Assembly (NCBI RefSeq): GCF_001039355.2
Contig: NW_019775659.1
Span: 188,682-248,156 of the forward strand
Source: Lingula anatina
Lineage: Eukaryota > Brachiopoda > Lingulata > Lingulida > Lingulidae
DNA: 59,475 nucleotides
Direction: 5' to 3'
Part shown: piece by piece, positions 11,774 to 22,065 of the stretch
Numbering within the stretch: the stretch's first letter is position 1
Layout of the letters: every line of letters begins with the position of its first letter
Program-made: the position numbers and the translations under genes
Notes under the pieces: generated by a model
Told to the model about the DNA's origin: nothing
Seen by the model: only the letters and a program-made list of their open reading frames with translations
Databases searched by the model: none

Positions 11774-14117
11774 ATGGCTGAGAGCGACAAGGGACGTTTG
11801 GAGACGTTAAATGAAGAAGTAAATTGCGGTCTTGATAGATATGGCTTATGCAACGAATTTCGAGAGCTTCTCTACGTTAAGACAGGCATTGATGAGAGCA
11901 CGCCAGATTTCCAACTCGGGACAATGCTCAGGAAAGAGTGTGGTAGTACCGCGGTAAGCTTTTTACATAGTTTGGACGCAAATGGGGACATGCTTCGTTC
12001 TGATTCTGATTTAATGCTGTATGACTATACAAACGTCGTGTTCTGCAATCATCCTGACTTCACTTTTCATCCTCCAGAGGGTACAAACCCTCTTGATGTG
12101 TGCACATATTACTACGATACATCAGACTCACATGCTGGTTATGGCAAGTTGCGCAAAGTAGGTAAAACTCTGACAACTAAAGAAGCGGGATATTTATCAC
12201 GCAAAGCGGCAACAGAATTATTATACAAGTATTTCATTGATAAGACGTCCCACTGGTTTTACGGTACTAGGACCATTGAGATACGTGGACCCAGCTTACG
12301 CATTAGTTTTCCGTTTGCAGGAGCACGCCAACTCGGCAATCCATCACCTGCGATGGACCAAATAGATATAATACTGGCTTACCCTGTAGTAGACGGCTGG
12401 CCAAACTGTATAAGTGAATGGTTTGAGCGAGTGAGAAAATATGGATGGCCTACAGAGGAAAATATCGACATCATTTTACAAGGTGGCTGTCATGTTGTTC
12501 CCGTCGGCCATAAGAACAGTAGCCTAGAGCATCAAAGCTACGAGTGGAGGTTGTCAACGGTTTTGGCAGAGCAGACCCTCGTGCGATCATTTAACGAAAC
12601 TCAGCACAGGGCTCATTTTATACTCAAGCACCTTAAGAATTTGATTGAGCATAAAACGGGACGTCAGGACATCCTCAAATCATATCACATAAAGACACTG
12701 ATGCTGTGGATGGTTCACGAAACGCCTCGTGACATGTGGCGCAGAGACAATCTTATTCAGTGTGTAGAGATGTGCCTCAAGAGGTTACACAAGTGGTTTG
12801 ATGAACGCAACCTTCCCCATTATTTCATACCTGACAATAACCTTATTGACACCCTGTCAGATGCCCAACGCCACAGCATTTCCAAAGAGGTGTCAATCAT
12901 CAGGGAAAATCTTTCAGCCCCTCTGCAAGTCTTCAAAAACTTAAAACAACAGATGTGCTGGATCACCAAACTTTTGAAAACGACGTTATCCGCTATACCT
13001 TTCTTTCCATTTACTGAGCAACAGAATCTGCAAATTTTTTGTCATAGCATTTCTGATAAATCCGTAGGACAACATATGTCAGTGATTTGCCATATGCTGC
13101 AGCAACATATGAAAGGGTGCTTNAGAACAGATTGGTTGGATCACCGTCCTTTTGAAAGTGACGTTATCCACTATACCTTTCTTTCCATTTACTGAGAACT
13201 TAATAGAGCAACAGAATCTGCAAATTTTTTGTCATAGCATTTCTGATAAATCCGTAGGACAACATATGTCAGTGATTTGCCATATGCTGCAGCAACATAT
13301 GAAAGGGTGCTTCAAGCATGTGCGTGCAATAAGTGGAAATAAGGAGAGTAATTTTAAGCATACTGAAGAATTACTTCTTTGTTCAAAAGACCTGGACATG
13401 GCAAGCACCAAACTGAAATTAGCAAATTTCTACTACACTTGGGGTAAAACTGCAGACGCCGAAGCTTGCATAGCTCTCGCACTTAAGGATGAAAACTTGA
13501 AATACTACGTTTCATACCCATATGCTCAATGGGTTCCATATCCGCGTGAATTCCGACGGTCACGGTGGTTAGATATAGAAGCTATACTAAAACAGGAGTC
13601 CGGTAATAAAAGCGGACGGGAGTTGGCCCTCTGGGTACTGGAAAATCGAAAATTTTGCTGGCCTGTTTACTATCAACGTGATTTACTCTGCACGTTGCCT
13701 AAACCAGTACAGTACGTATTGTATGGCTTCAGAGAGATTGAGCAACCCTTCATTCACCCTCGTTTGTTTGGAAAATTTCTCGCGATTCTCATAGCGAACG
13801 ACACGTGTGACCAGAGCAGCCGAGAAAGTGAAGTCTTGGCGCGCATGTCAGAGTTGGAAGAGGCAATCAAACGGTGTGATTATAGTTTCGAGAAAACTAT
13901 TGGATACGCTCTACTGGGACAAAGTTACATGATGATCAACAAGCAATCGGATGCTGTAGAATATTTTATAAGGTCATACCGTTTGTGGCCGGCCACTGAA
14001 CACTGTGCGCTTTGGCTAATTTTCAAAGTGTGTTTTGACGAGTTTTTACGCACACAATCGGTCAAAAATTTAGAAAAAGACCCCGGCATCCAACATAAAC
14101 GGACAAAAATATATTAA
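11774..14117 (+). CDS. Mab-21/cGAS-like nucleotidyltransferase (array gene 2), interrupted by an N-flanked duplicated segment
   Basis: Homologue of genes 1 and 3 starting MAESDKGRLE. GS at 57-58; acidic pair D77 and D79 in RSDSDLMLYDYT; third acid D198 in IDIILAYPVVDGWP; Mab-21 helical motifs GCHVVPVGHKNSS, YEWRLSTVLAEQ and YFIPDNNLID follow. As deposited, the frame runs to 13122, meets an N, and then stops at 13195 out of frame. A second frame resumes near 13152 and runs to 14117 with the TPR-like C-terminus. Positions 12948-13122 and 13126-13312 are two versions of the same segment (the second has 12 more bases). Counting that segment once gives a continuous frame of 722 codons including the stop, so the break is probably an assembly or haplotype artefact. 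The first TPR-like hairpin is shorter than in genes 1 and 3: YYTWGKTAD passes straight to AEACIALAL. Probable cGAS-like receptor, activity unproven. Confidence 0.85.
12948..13312. repeat. Duplicated coding segment around an N (probable false duplication)
   Basis: Copies 12948-13122 and 13126-13312 differ by scattered substitutions and one in-frame 12-bp indel, with the N at 13123 between them. The second copy agrees better with genes 1 and 3 (it keeps the ENLIEQQN-type residues). This is what unmerged overlapping contig ends from two haplotypes would look like. Confidence 0.85.
13123..13123. other. Single N, probable contig join inside array gene 2
   Basis: Flanked by two versions of one coding segment. 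Confidence 0.85.
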
Positions 14118-14350
14118 CAACGCATTTCGAATGATAAGAGGGACCACTTGCACACCATTGCACTTATGCCACGTGAATATATGTACAGTTGACTGATGTG
14201 AGACATACCGAGGAATACAATAGACAGTATAATCAAAATGGATATTTTGCGACCATTTTCCTTGTCTGGAAAGTAGAAAACTACTGCAGATAAATTATTT
14301 ACAGTCCCTATAGTTTATCTAACGCTATTGACAAACGCCATCCCAGCAAA
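14118..14350 (+). repeat. Conserved 3' flank of gene 2
   Basis: Sequence after the stop (CGAATGATAAGAGGGACCAC, then GCCACGTGAATATATGTACA, then AACGCTATTGACAAACGCCA) recurs after gene 3 (21818-22065) and gene 4 (26690-26945). Conservation past the stop shows the duplication unit included the 3' flank and probably the 3'UTR. Confidence 0.85.
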
Positions 14351-16009
14351 AAGGGAACGAACTACATTAAATTAAAAACAGATGCCTACGTGTATTTTGA
14401 TTCTGTGCACATGCAGTTGTATGTGAACAATGTTATGTAGATTTTCAGTAATGTTCATCCATCTGCAAAGTTTAGCAATTTGTGTACAGTTCAGGCAAGA
14501 TAATATTAGGTCAAGTATTTTTTTGTAGTTTTTTCGTAATGACGTAATATTTAGGAACATGAATAAATTTAATAATACTCCCACAGTTGTAGTTCTTTGG
14601 TAATTTCGTCTTATATGTTTCAAGGCTGTAACATAACGCCATATTTGCTTTCTATAGAGATCAGCATACAGTGTCCTCTCTAAGTACATACTATAGACCA
14701 TAATATTTACTGCTGCATTTAAGCTTTTTAATACTAAATCTTCGACTTTTTTCATGCGTAAAGCTTTTATTTTATGACTATTTTTTTAAAACAAAATACA
14801 GCAACGCATGTTATTGCCGATGTTGTGTATTTCGTATATTTTATTAGCTAAATAAAAATTAATCTTATCTTATACCTTTACATATACAGTTATAACCAAG
14901 GTTGCCGGAGTGATCACTTAAATGGAAACCACAGTTCACTTATCAGGTCTTTTCTCAGGATTTGGGGTACAGGCTGGCCAAAATTACCATCTGTAATTTC
15001 CTTTAAAAAATTCAGGGTGTTGTGATCAAGGGTAGGGGGATTAAAAATTAAATGAAAAAATATATAAAAAATTAATTTACAAGGGGAGGGGGTGCGGGGT
15101 TAAAATTCATTGTTAACGATCTCTGGCCAACGACCTTCCGCGAACGAATTCCCTTGTACAAATATGAAATTTGCTTTCTCCTCTCGCTCGGATCGGTAAC
15201 GATCTCCCGCTGACGATTTTCCGCGAACGTCCTTTGCGCACATTGCAGTGGAAACTTTTATACAGCGCATAACGCTTTCCAAAATTCCACAGTTCGTGTC
15301 AGATTTACGTAAAGTCGCTCAAAGGGAACCCAAGGGTGCATAATGACCAGTTTAGCGGTTTATTTGTTGACGCTAGCCAACTTCATGTTCTAGGTGAAGT
15401 CTCCAACTTCTGAACCCTCTTCCATACCTCGGGTTCGTCTTCTCAGCTCTGCCAAGCAGCCTCTCTAAACGTGATCCCCAAGGTATTAATTCTTAAGGCT
15501 TATATCCAGAAATGTACCTCATCTTTTACCCTTTCTCGATGGGGACATTAAATATAATTTATAATAACATATATAAAATGCAATAATTTCATACAGAAAC
15601 AAAAGACATCCAATTCCATCTCACATAAAGTGTAATTTATTTCATAATTTTTTATACATACACATAATAACTGAACTATCTGTACATCAATTATATACAC
15701 GGGGGAAGGTGTCAACTGTGTCTCCCTAAATATATCAACATATCTACTACATGTACCGTACACAGTGTACACAAATAGTATTCAAAATTCATACCACGCT
15801 TTAATAATATCAGACACTCGCCTAAATTATAACACAATTGGCCAATGTGTAAGTAAAGATCCGTCATGCACTTTTTCAATTAATACTAATGTAAATATTT
15901 TTTTAAATCCCCGGGTACATATTGTTGCTACCCCACTTGGATTTTCTTTTATACAATGAAAACGTGTTTTCTTTCCAAATGCATTGATTTCAACAATTTA
16001 AATCAAACC
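14351..16009. other. Array spacer after gene 2: repeated modules, no gene
   Basis: Several modules recur in the same order after gene 3 and partly after gene 4: the CCGGAGTGATCACTT segment near 14905, the paired 32-bp repeat block at 15114-15228, the CTAGGTGAAGTCTCCAACTT segment near 15390, and the AACTGAACTATCTGTACATC segment near 15668. The small open frames crossing them are not conserved between copies, so none is called a gene. Confidence 0.7.
15114..15228. repeat. Paired 32-bp CpG-containing direct repeats, copy after gene 2
   Basis: Units at 15114-15145 and 15197-15228 both begin TAACGATCTC and end TTCCGCGAAC, spaced 83 bp apart. The same pair with identical spacing follows gene 3 at 22562-22593 and 22645-22676. 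The block is richer in G+C and CpG than the surrounding spacer. Function unknown; it could be a regulatory element or a remnant of a mobile element. Confidence 0.8.
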
Positions 16010-16333
16010 GCTCTCTTGGCCTTTATTTGCTCCTGAATAAAATTGTTTACATTTTGATGTTAACTTCAAATGGCACTGTAAGTCTCATTATATATAGCAA
16101 AACGTTCATGATTAACACGATACACACAAAGGCCCTTGTGAATTTTATTTTTGTGGCGTTCTTTACAACAAAGGAAGGTGATTTAGCGACCTGAGTTTTT
16201 GACAATACAAAATCGATACGCTGTCAAAACTTCGAAAAAACAGACATAATCATCGGTATTACACTCTATATTTTAGTTGTTAACAGGTGCAGTCGTATTT
16301 ACTTGACAAATTACAGATTTGTCCTAAACCAAG
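16010..16333 (+). repeat. Orphan leader copy A (no coding sequence attached)
   Basis: Closely resembles the leaders before genes 2, 3 and 4: CTGAATAAAATTGTTTACAT, then CGATACACACAAAGG, then TTGACAATACAAAATCGATA, ending GATTTGTCCTAAACCAA. After it comes GATGCACAGTTTTAGCC instead of a Mab-21 coding region. A TATA-like TATATATAGCAAAACG lies near 16090. Confidence 0.75.
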
Positions 16334-16984
16334 ATGCACAGTTTTAGCCATTTGAAGCTCAAAAGTTTACACATGTATCTTGACGGTGAATTTCGGCACA
16401 AAAGAGTACATCCTGTGAAACAGATGGGGACTGAGGACTGGAAATCACGCGGGAAAAAAAACAAAAAAGTGTTATCGCTATGGAATGTTATGGAGTGTAG
16501 TATAGAAACATTTCTTTCGGCGAGACAAGGACAATGAAAAGATTGTACAAAAGATAGAAAATGTTAATTTTGTCACCGAATTAAAATGTCAGCCAATTCC
16601 TTTGCATAATAGTTATGGCGGTCATTAAGTAATTTTAATCAACATGTTAAATAAACATGTTAAAACAATATTATTAACTCTTTTATGTGGGCAGGGTCCG
16701 ATGTTTTTAACTAGAAGAATCTTCAGCTGGTCAAAAAGGTGCAGCTCACCATTTGTTATCATACGTTGTTTACATCTCGACACATACCGACCCTATTGAT
16801 AAAACATCTACCCTGTTACCTCCCATGCTTTCTTTCCTCAGGTCTCCCCCAATCCCTCTCTTACTTGACCTGAAAGTTCAGGCACAACGATTGTCACCAT
16901 GCTGTTTACGCGTAGGCTATACTAATGTAAATATTTTTTCAATCCCCAGGTACATACCATGTATTGTTGCTATTCCACTTGAAT

Positions 16985-17235
16985 ATTCTTTTTTGATTTT
17001 CTTTTATGCATTGAAAACGCCAGGTTTTCGTTTCAAATGCATTGATTTTAACCATTTAAATCAAACTGTCGTTATCGCCCTTAAGACACACCGCAATTTA
17101 CGACAAATGGAAATTGTTCAGCGATCCGAGTTTTGGGCTATACAAGATCGATGCCACATCGAAACTTCGAATAAGCAAGCACAATCTTCAGTATTTCACG
17201 CTTTATTTTAGGAGGTAACAGGGCACAGGCAATCA
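16985..17235 (+). repeat. Orphan leader copy B
   Basis: Matches the gene-4 leader (TTCAAATGCATTGATTT, CGACAAATGGAAATTGTTCA, GATCGATGC, CTTTATTTTAG) but runs into unrelated AT-rich sequence. An open frame of about 150 codons over this region translates leader and spacer repeat and is not a gene. Confidence 0.75.
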
Positions 17236-19280
17236 TTTTAAGCAAATCATTCTCGTGACCTTTATTTGCGTATAAATATCCGGTAAAAGTGTAAATAAAG
17301 TTTTGGAATAATTACAGAAATCGACTCTCATGCGCTTTGTATATATGTAACATATGTAACAGGTGTATTATTTTAATAAATTACTGAACAAAAGGTTGTT
17401 TTTTTCATTGACAGATTCCCTGACTACTAAAAGAAAACATCATACAGTATGTTTTATAAAAAGCTTCATGTAGATGGATCAGAGCCCTTCTAATATTTAT
17501 TTGACACACATTTGTTATGAGCTCTTATTTACAAATTTTAGTACACCCTGGAGGGTGGAAGGCTATCTACCCTTGTCTTTTTGACTCTGCAAATTTACTA
17601 TTGGTATAACAGTAATATTCTCTTGTATGCTTTCTGCCCTGTCACAATGGTGACGTATAAATTAATTTGTTAACAATAATTACAAATGCAATAACTCCAT
17701 CTCACATAAAGTGTAATTTATTTCATAATTTTTATACATATACATAACTGAACTATCTGTGTATCAATTATATACACGAGGCAAAGGTGTCAACCGTGTC
17801 ACCCTAAATATATCAACATATCTATTACTTGTACCTTACACAGTGTACACAGAAAGTATTAAAATTAGTACCATGATTTAATGCAAAGCGTATTAGACAC
17901 TTGTCCAAATTATAACTCAGTTATATCTCAACTGGAGATAACGCGGAAAAAAGATCAAAAAAGGGTTATCGCTATGGAATGTTATGGAGTGTAGTATAGA
18001 AACATCTCTTTCGGCGAGACCAGGACAATGAGAAGATTGTACAAAATATAGAAAATGTTAATTTTGTCACCGAATTAAAATGTCAGCCAATGTAAAATAG
18101 TTCCTAAGTTATAGCGGTCATTAAGTAATTTTAATTAACAGGTTAAATAAACATGTTAAAACAATACTATTAACTCTCTCATGTGGGCAGAGCCCGATGT
18201 ATTCTACTATAAAATCTTCAGCTGGTCAAAAAGGTGCAGCCCACCATTTGTTATCACACGATGTTTACATCTCGACACATACCGACCCTATTGATAAACA
18301 TTTACCGTTACCTCCCATGCTTTCTTTCCTCAGGTCTCCCCCAATCCCTCTCTTACTTGACCTGAAAGTTCAGGCACAACGATTGTTGCTATTCCACTTG
18401 AATATCCTTTTGATTTTCTTTTATGCATTGAAAACGCCAGATTTTAGTTCCAAATGCATTGATTTCAACCATTTAAACCAAACTGTCTTCATCGCCCTTA
18501 TTTTTTCCTGAATATATATTGTTTAAACATCAAATGGCATTGTACAGCAAAATGTTCGCGATTTAAGACGATACGCACGAAGGTCTTTGTGACCCTAAAA
18601 TTTACTTCTGGTATAACAGTAATTTTCTCTTGTATGCTCGTTGCTTTCAAGAAAGAAATGTATCTCATATTTTAACATGTCACAATGGGGACATTTAAAT
18701 TAATTTATTATCAATAATTACAAATGCAATAACTCCATACACAAAAGACGTACAATTCCATCTCACATAAAGTGTAATTTATTTCTATTTTTTTATACAT
18801 ACGCATAATAACTGAACTATCTGTACATCAATTATATACACGAGGGAAAGGTGTCAACTGTGTCACCCTAAATATATCAACATATCTACTACATGCACCG
18901 TACACAGTGTACACAAATAGTATTAAAATTCACTTCATGATTTAATGCAATGCATATTAGACACTCGTCTAAATTATAACACAACTGGTCAATTTGTAAG
19001 TAATAATCCCTCATGCTATTTTTCAAACTAATTATACAAAGCTTACCTAGCTTGTATAAATAATTAATAGGGGATACCCACCAAATAAACGGACAGTATT
19101 CAATATTTATGGACACGTCCAGCTTTGTATTAACTAAAAAATTCTGGGACAAAGCACAGGGAGAAGACCACTTTACTTTTATCAGATACCATGCTACGGA
19201 GTCTATATAAAATAGACATAAATAACTAATAAAACGAATAAATAAATTTATGGTCCTAATTTAACCCACCCTTGAAAACA
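17236..19280. other. Array spacer between orphan leader B and gene 3
   Basis: Composed of repeated spacer modules, including a truncated leader at about 18410-18600. The segment 18316-19208 is the close relative of the sequence inserted inside pseudogene 4 (25077-25972). No open frame here is conserved between copies. Confidence 0.7.
18410..18600 (+). repeat. Orphan leader copy C (truncated)
   Basis: Begins like the gene-4 upstream region (CCAGATTTTAGTTCCAAATG) and ends after GACGATACGCACGAAGGTCT, where it switches to spacer (CCCTAAAATTTACTTCTGGT). Confidence 0.7.
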
Positions 19281-19603
19281 AGCCGTCGTCGTACCCTTTA
19301 TTTGTTCCTGAATAAAATTGCTTACACTGTAAAAAACGTTCGTAATTTAACACGATACGCACAAAGGTCCTTGTATATTTTATTTTTGTGACCTACTTTA
19401 TGACAAATGAAAATTACTTAGCGACCGGAGTGTTTGACAATAAAAAATCTATACGACTTCGAAACTTCGAATAAACAGATATAATCTTCGGTATTCCACG
19501 CTTTATTTTAGTTGTTAACAGGGCAGGTGCAGTCGTTACTACCTGACAAATTACAAATTTGCCCTGAACCAACCCTTTAATTCGAACTTATAAGGCACCA
19601 GCT
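19281..19603 (+). promoter_or_regulatory. Leader of array gene 3
   Basis: Nearly identical to the gene-2 leader (GCGACCGGAGTGTTTGACAA, GACAAATTACAAATTTGCCC, GGCACCAGCT immediately before ATG). AG at 19510-19511 follows the conserved CTTTATTTT pyrimidine stretch and could be a 5'UTR splice acceptor. It includes the probable promoter or 5'UTR; no confident TATA box was identified. Confidence 0.5.
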
Positions 19604-21817
19604 ATGGCTGAGAGCGACAAGGGACGTTGGGAGACGTTAAATGAAGAAGTAAACTGCGGCCTTGATAGGTTTGGTTTATGCAACGAATTACGAGAGCTGC
19701 TCTACATTAAAGCAGACATTGATGACAGCATCCCAGATTTTGATTACGGGGATCGGTTGAAGAAACGGTGTGGTAGTCAATCAGAATCCTTTTTAGACTT
19801 TTTAGACGCAAATGGGGACAGTGTTGATTCTGATTATGATGTTATGGTGTATGACTATACAGACGTCGTATTCTGCAATGATCCTCAATTCAATTTTCAC
19901 CCTCCAGAAGGTACAAACCCAGCTGATGTGCGCACATATTACTTCGATACATCAGACTCACATGTCGGTTACGGGAAGTTACGCCCAGTAGGCGCAACTC
20001 TGGCAACAGATGAAGGTGAATTTATATCACACAAAATGGTAAAAGAGTTATTTCGCGTGTATTTGAATATTATGCATCCCCACTGGTATTTCCTTACTAG
20101 GACCATAGAGATGCATGGCCCCACCTTACAAGTTAGTTTTCAAATTAAACATGATCGCCGGCCCGATTTGAATAATTCGGATATCAAAATGGAACACACA
20201 AGAGCTTTACCTATAGTAGACGGCTGGTCGAACTGTGTAAAAGAACGACTCAACCAAAAGAAGAAACATGGATGGCCTGCAAAAGAAGACATCACCACCA
20301 TTTTGCAAGGTGGCTGTCATGTTGTTCCCGTCGGTCACAAAATGAGTAGTCCTGAGTCTCAAAACTATGAGTGGAGGTTTTCAACGGCTGTGGCAGAACA
20401 AAAACTCGTACGATCTTTTAACGAAACTCAGCACAGGGCCCATTTTGTACTTAAGTACATCAAGAATTTGGTGGAAGAGAAAACAGGACGCCAAGATATC
20501 CTCACATCATATCATATAAAGACGCTGATGCTGTGGATGGTCCAGGACACTTCTCGTGACATGTGGCGTAGAGATAATCTTATTCAATGTATAGAGGACT
20601 GCCTCGATCGACTTAGCAAGTGGTTTAACAACGGCAACCTTCCCCATTATTTTTTACCTGACAATAACCTTATTGACATCCTGACACATGACCAATGTAC
20701 TAACATTTCAAATGAGTTGTCACTCGTTAGGGAAAATCTTACAGCTCCTTTGGAAGTCATCAAAAACTTACAGTCGAATAGAAATGGTGAGGTAGGTGTC
20801 TCCTTGTTTCTGAATATCCCTTTACTCCGTCTGTCTTTTTCTCAATTGAAGGAAAACGTTATCGAGCAAAAAAATATGCATTGTCATGACGTTTCTGATA
20901 AAGCTGTGGGACAACATATGTCAACGATATGCAAAATGTGGCAGCAGCATATGAAAGGGTGCTTCAAGCATGTGCGCACAATAAAGGAAAATGAGGAAAG
21001 TAATTTCAAGGAAACTGAAGAGTTGCTTCTCTCTTCAATTGACCTGGACATGGCAAGTACCAAACTGAAATTAGCAAATTTCTATTACACTTGGGGTAAA
21101 GCTGCAAACGCCAGTGGCAAATCTTTGGATGCCGCCAAGCATTTTGACAGTGCTAAAAAGTACATATCTCTTGCACTAAAGGATGAAAACTTGAAATACT
21201 ACACTTCATACCCATGTGGCCAATGTGTTCCAAATCGGACTGAATTTTCACTTTTGCGGTGGGCAAATATAGATGCTATGCTAAAACAAGAGTCCGGTAA
21301 TAAAATCGGACGGGAGTTAGCTCTCTGGGTGCTGGAAAATCGCAAATTTTGCTGGCCTGTTTATTATCAACGTCAGTTACTCTGCACTTTGCCTAAACCA
21401 GTACAGTACGTATTGTATGGCTTCAAAGATATAGACCAAACCTTCATTCACCCTCGTTTGTTTGGAAAATTTCTCTCGATTCTCATAGCGAACGACACGT
21501 ATGACGAGAGCAGCCGAGAAAGTGTAGTCTTGGTGCGCATGTTAGAGTTGGTAGAGGCATGCGCCCAGTGTGATTATAGTTTCGAGATATCTATTGGATA
21601 CGCTCTACTGGGACAAAGTTGCATGATGATCAACAGGCAATCGACTGCTGCAGAGCTTTTTATGAAGTCCTACCTTTTGTGGCCGGCCACTGTACATTGT
21701 GCACTTTGGCTACTTTTCAAAGTGTGTTTTGACGAATTTCTACGTACACAATCGGTCAAAAAGCACCGTTTAGAAAAAATACCCAGCATCCAATATAAAC
21801 GGACTAAAAGATGTTAA
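19604..21817 (+). CDS. Mab-21/cGAS-like nucleotidyltransferase with TPR-like C-terminus (array gene 3)
   Basis: The cleanest copy: 737 residues, single exon, start MAESDKGRWE shared with gene 2. NTase GS at 57-58; acidic pair D77 and D79 in DSDYDVMVYDYTD. At the third metal-ligand position, where genes 1 and 2 have Asp, this protein has Glu197 (MEHTRALPIVDGWS). The Mab-21 helical domain contains GCHVVPVGHKMSS, YEWRFSTAVAEQ, SYHIKTLMLW and YFLPDNNLIDI (about 235-365). The C-terminal region has TPR-like hairpins: KLKLANFYYTWGKAANASGK with DAAKHFDSAKKYISLAL, and near the end IGYALLGQSCMMINRQSTAA with a WPATVHCALWLL helix. It ends with a basic tail. By family it is a candidate cGAS-like receptor for second-messenger synthesis. 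The Asp-to-Glu change leaves its activity uncertain. Confidence 0.9.
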   Translation: MAESDKGRWETLNEEVNCGLDRFGLCNELRELLYIKADIDDSIPDFDYGDRLKKRCGSQSESFLDFLDANGDSVDSDYDVMVYDYTDVVFCNDPQFNFHPPEGTNPADVRTYYFDTSDSHVGYGKLRPVGATLATDEGEFISHKMVKELFRVYLNIMHPHWYFLTRTIEMHGPTLQVSFQIKHDRRPDLNNSDIKMEHTRALPIVDGWSNCVKERLNQKKKHGWPAKEDITTILQGGCHVVPVGHKMSSPESQNYEWRFSTAVAEQKLVRSFNETQHRAHFVLKYIKNLVEEKTGRQDILTSYHIKTLMLWMVQDTSRDMWRRDNLIQCIEDCLDRLSKWFNNGNLPHYFLPDNNLIDILTHDQCTNISNELSLVRENLTAPLEVIKNLQSNRNGEVGVSLFLNIPLLRLSFSQLKENVIEQKNMHCHDVSDKAVGQHMSTICKMWQQHMKGCFKHVRTIKENEESNFKETEELLLSSIDLDMASTKLKLANFYYTWGKAANASGKSLDAAKHFDSAKKYISLALKDENLKYYTSYPCGQCVPNRTEFSLLRWANIDAMLKQESGNKIGRELALWVLENRKFCWPVYYQRQLLCTLPKPVQYVLYGFKDIDQTFIHPRLFGKFLSILIANDTYDESSRESVVLVRMLELVEACAQCDYSFEISIGYALLGQSCMMINRQSTAAELFMKSYLLWPATVHCALWLLFKVCFDEFLRTQSVKKHRLEKIPSIQYKRTKRC

Positions 21818-22065
21818 CATTGTAGTTTGAATGATAAGAGGGATCACTTGCACATCACTTAACTTATGCCACGTGAATATATGTACAGTTGACTGATGTG
21901 AGACAAACCGAGGGAATTTAATAGACAGTATAATCAAAATGGATATTTTCGATCATTTTCCTTGTCTGGAAAGTAGAAAACTGCTGCAGACAAATTATTT
22001 ACAGTCCCTATATTTTATCTAACGCTATTGACAAACGCCATTTCAGCAAAAAAGGGACGAACTAC
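21818..22065 (+). repeat. Conserved 3' flank of gene 3
   Basis: Colinear with 14118-14350 and 26690-26945 (AATGATAAGAGGGATCACTT, GTACAGTTGACTGATGTGAG, AACGCTATTGACAAACGCCA). The divergence is low. Confidence 0.85.

Noticed and set aside
13152-14117. Gene 2 C-terminal part as a separate gene
   Set aside because: It is the continuation of the 11774 gene after the N-flanked duplicate segment; it has no start codon or promoter of its own.
16334-16537. 67-codon frame beginning after orphan leader A
   Set aside because: The homologous copy at 23759 has a stop and indels, so there is no sign of coding constraint.
16753-17211. 152-codon open frame in the array spacer
   Set aside because: It translates repeated spacer and leader DNA. 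The same sequence elsewhere in the array is in different or broken frames.
18197-18511. 104-codon open frame in the array spacer
   Set aside because: Same spacer/leader repeat as above; not conserved as protein.
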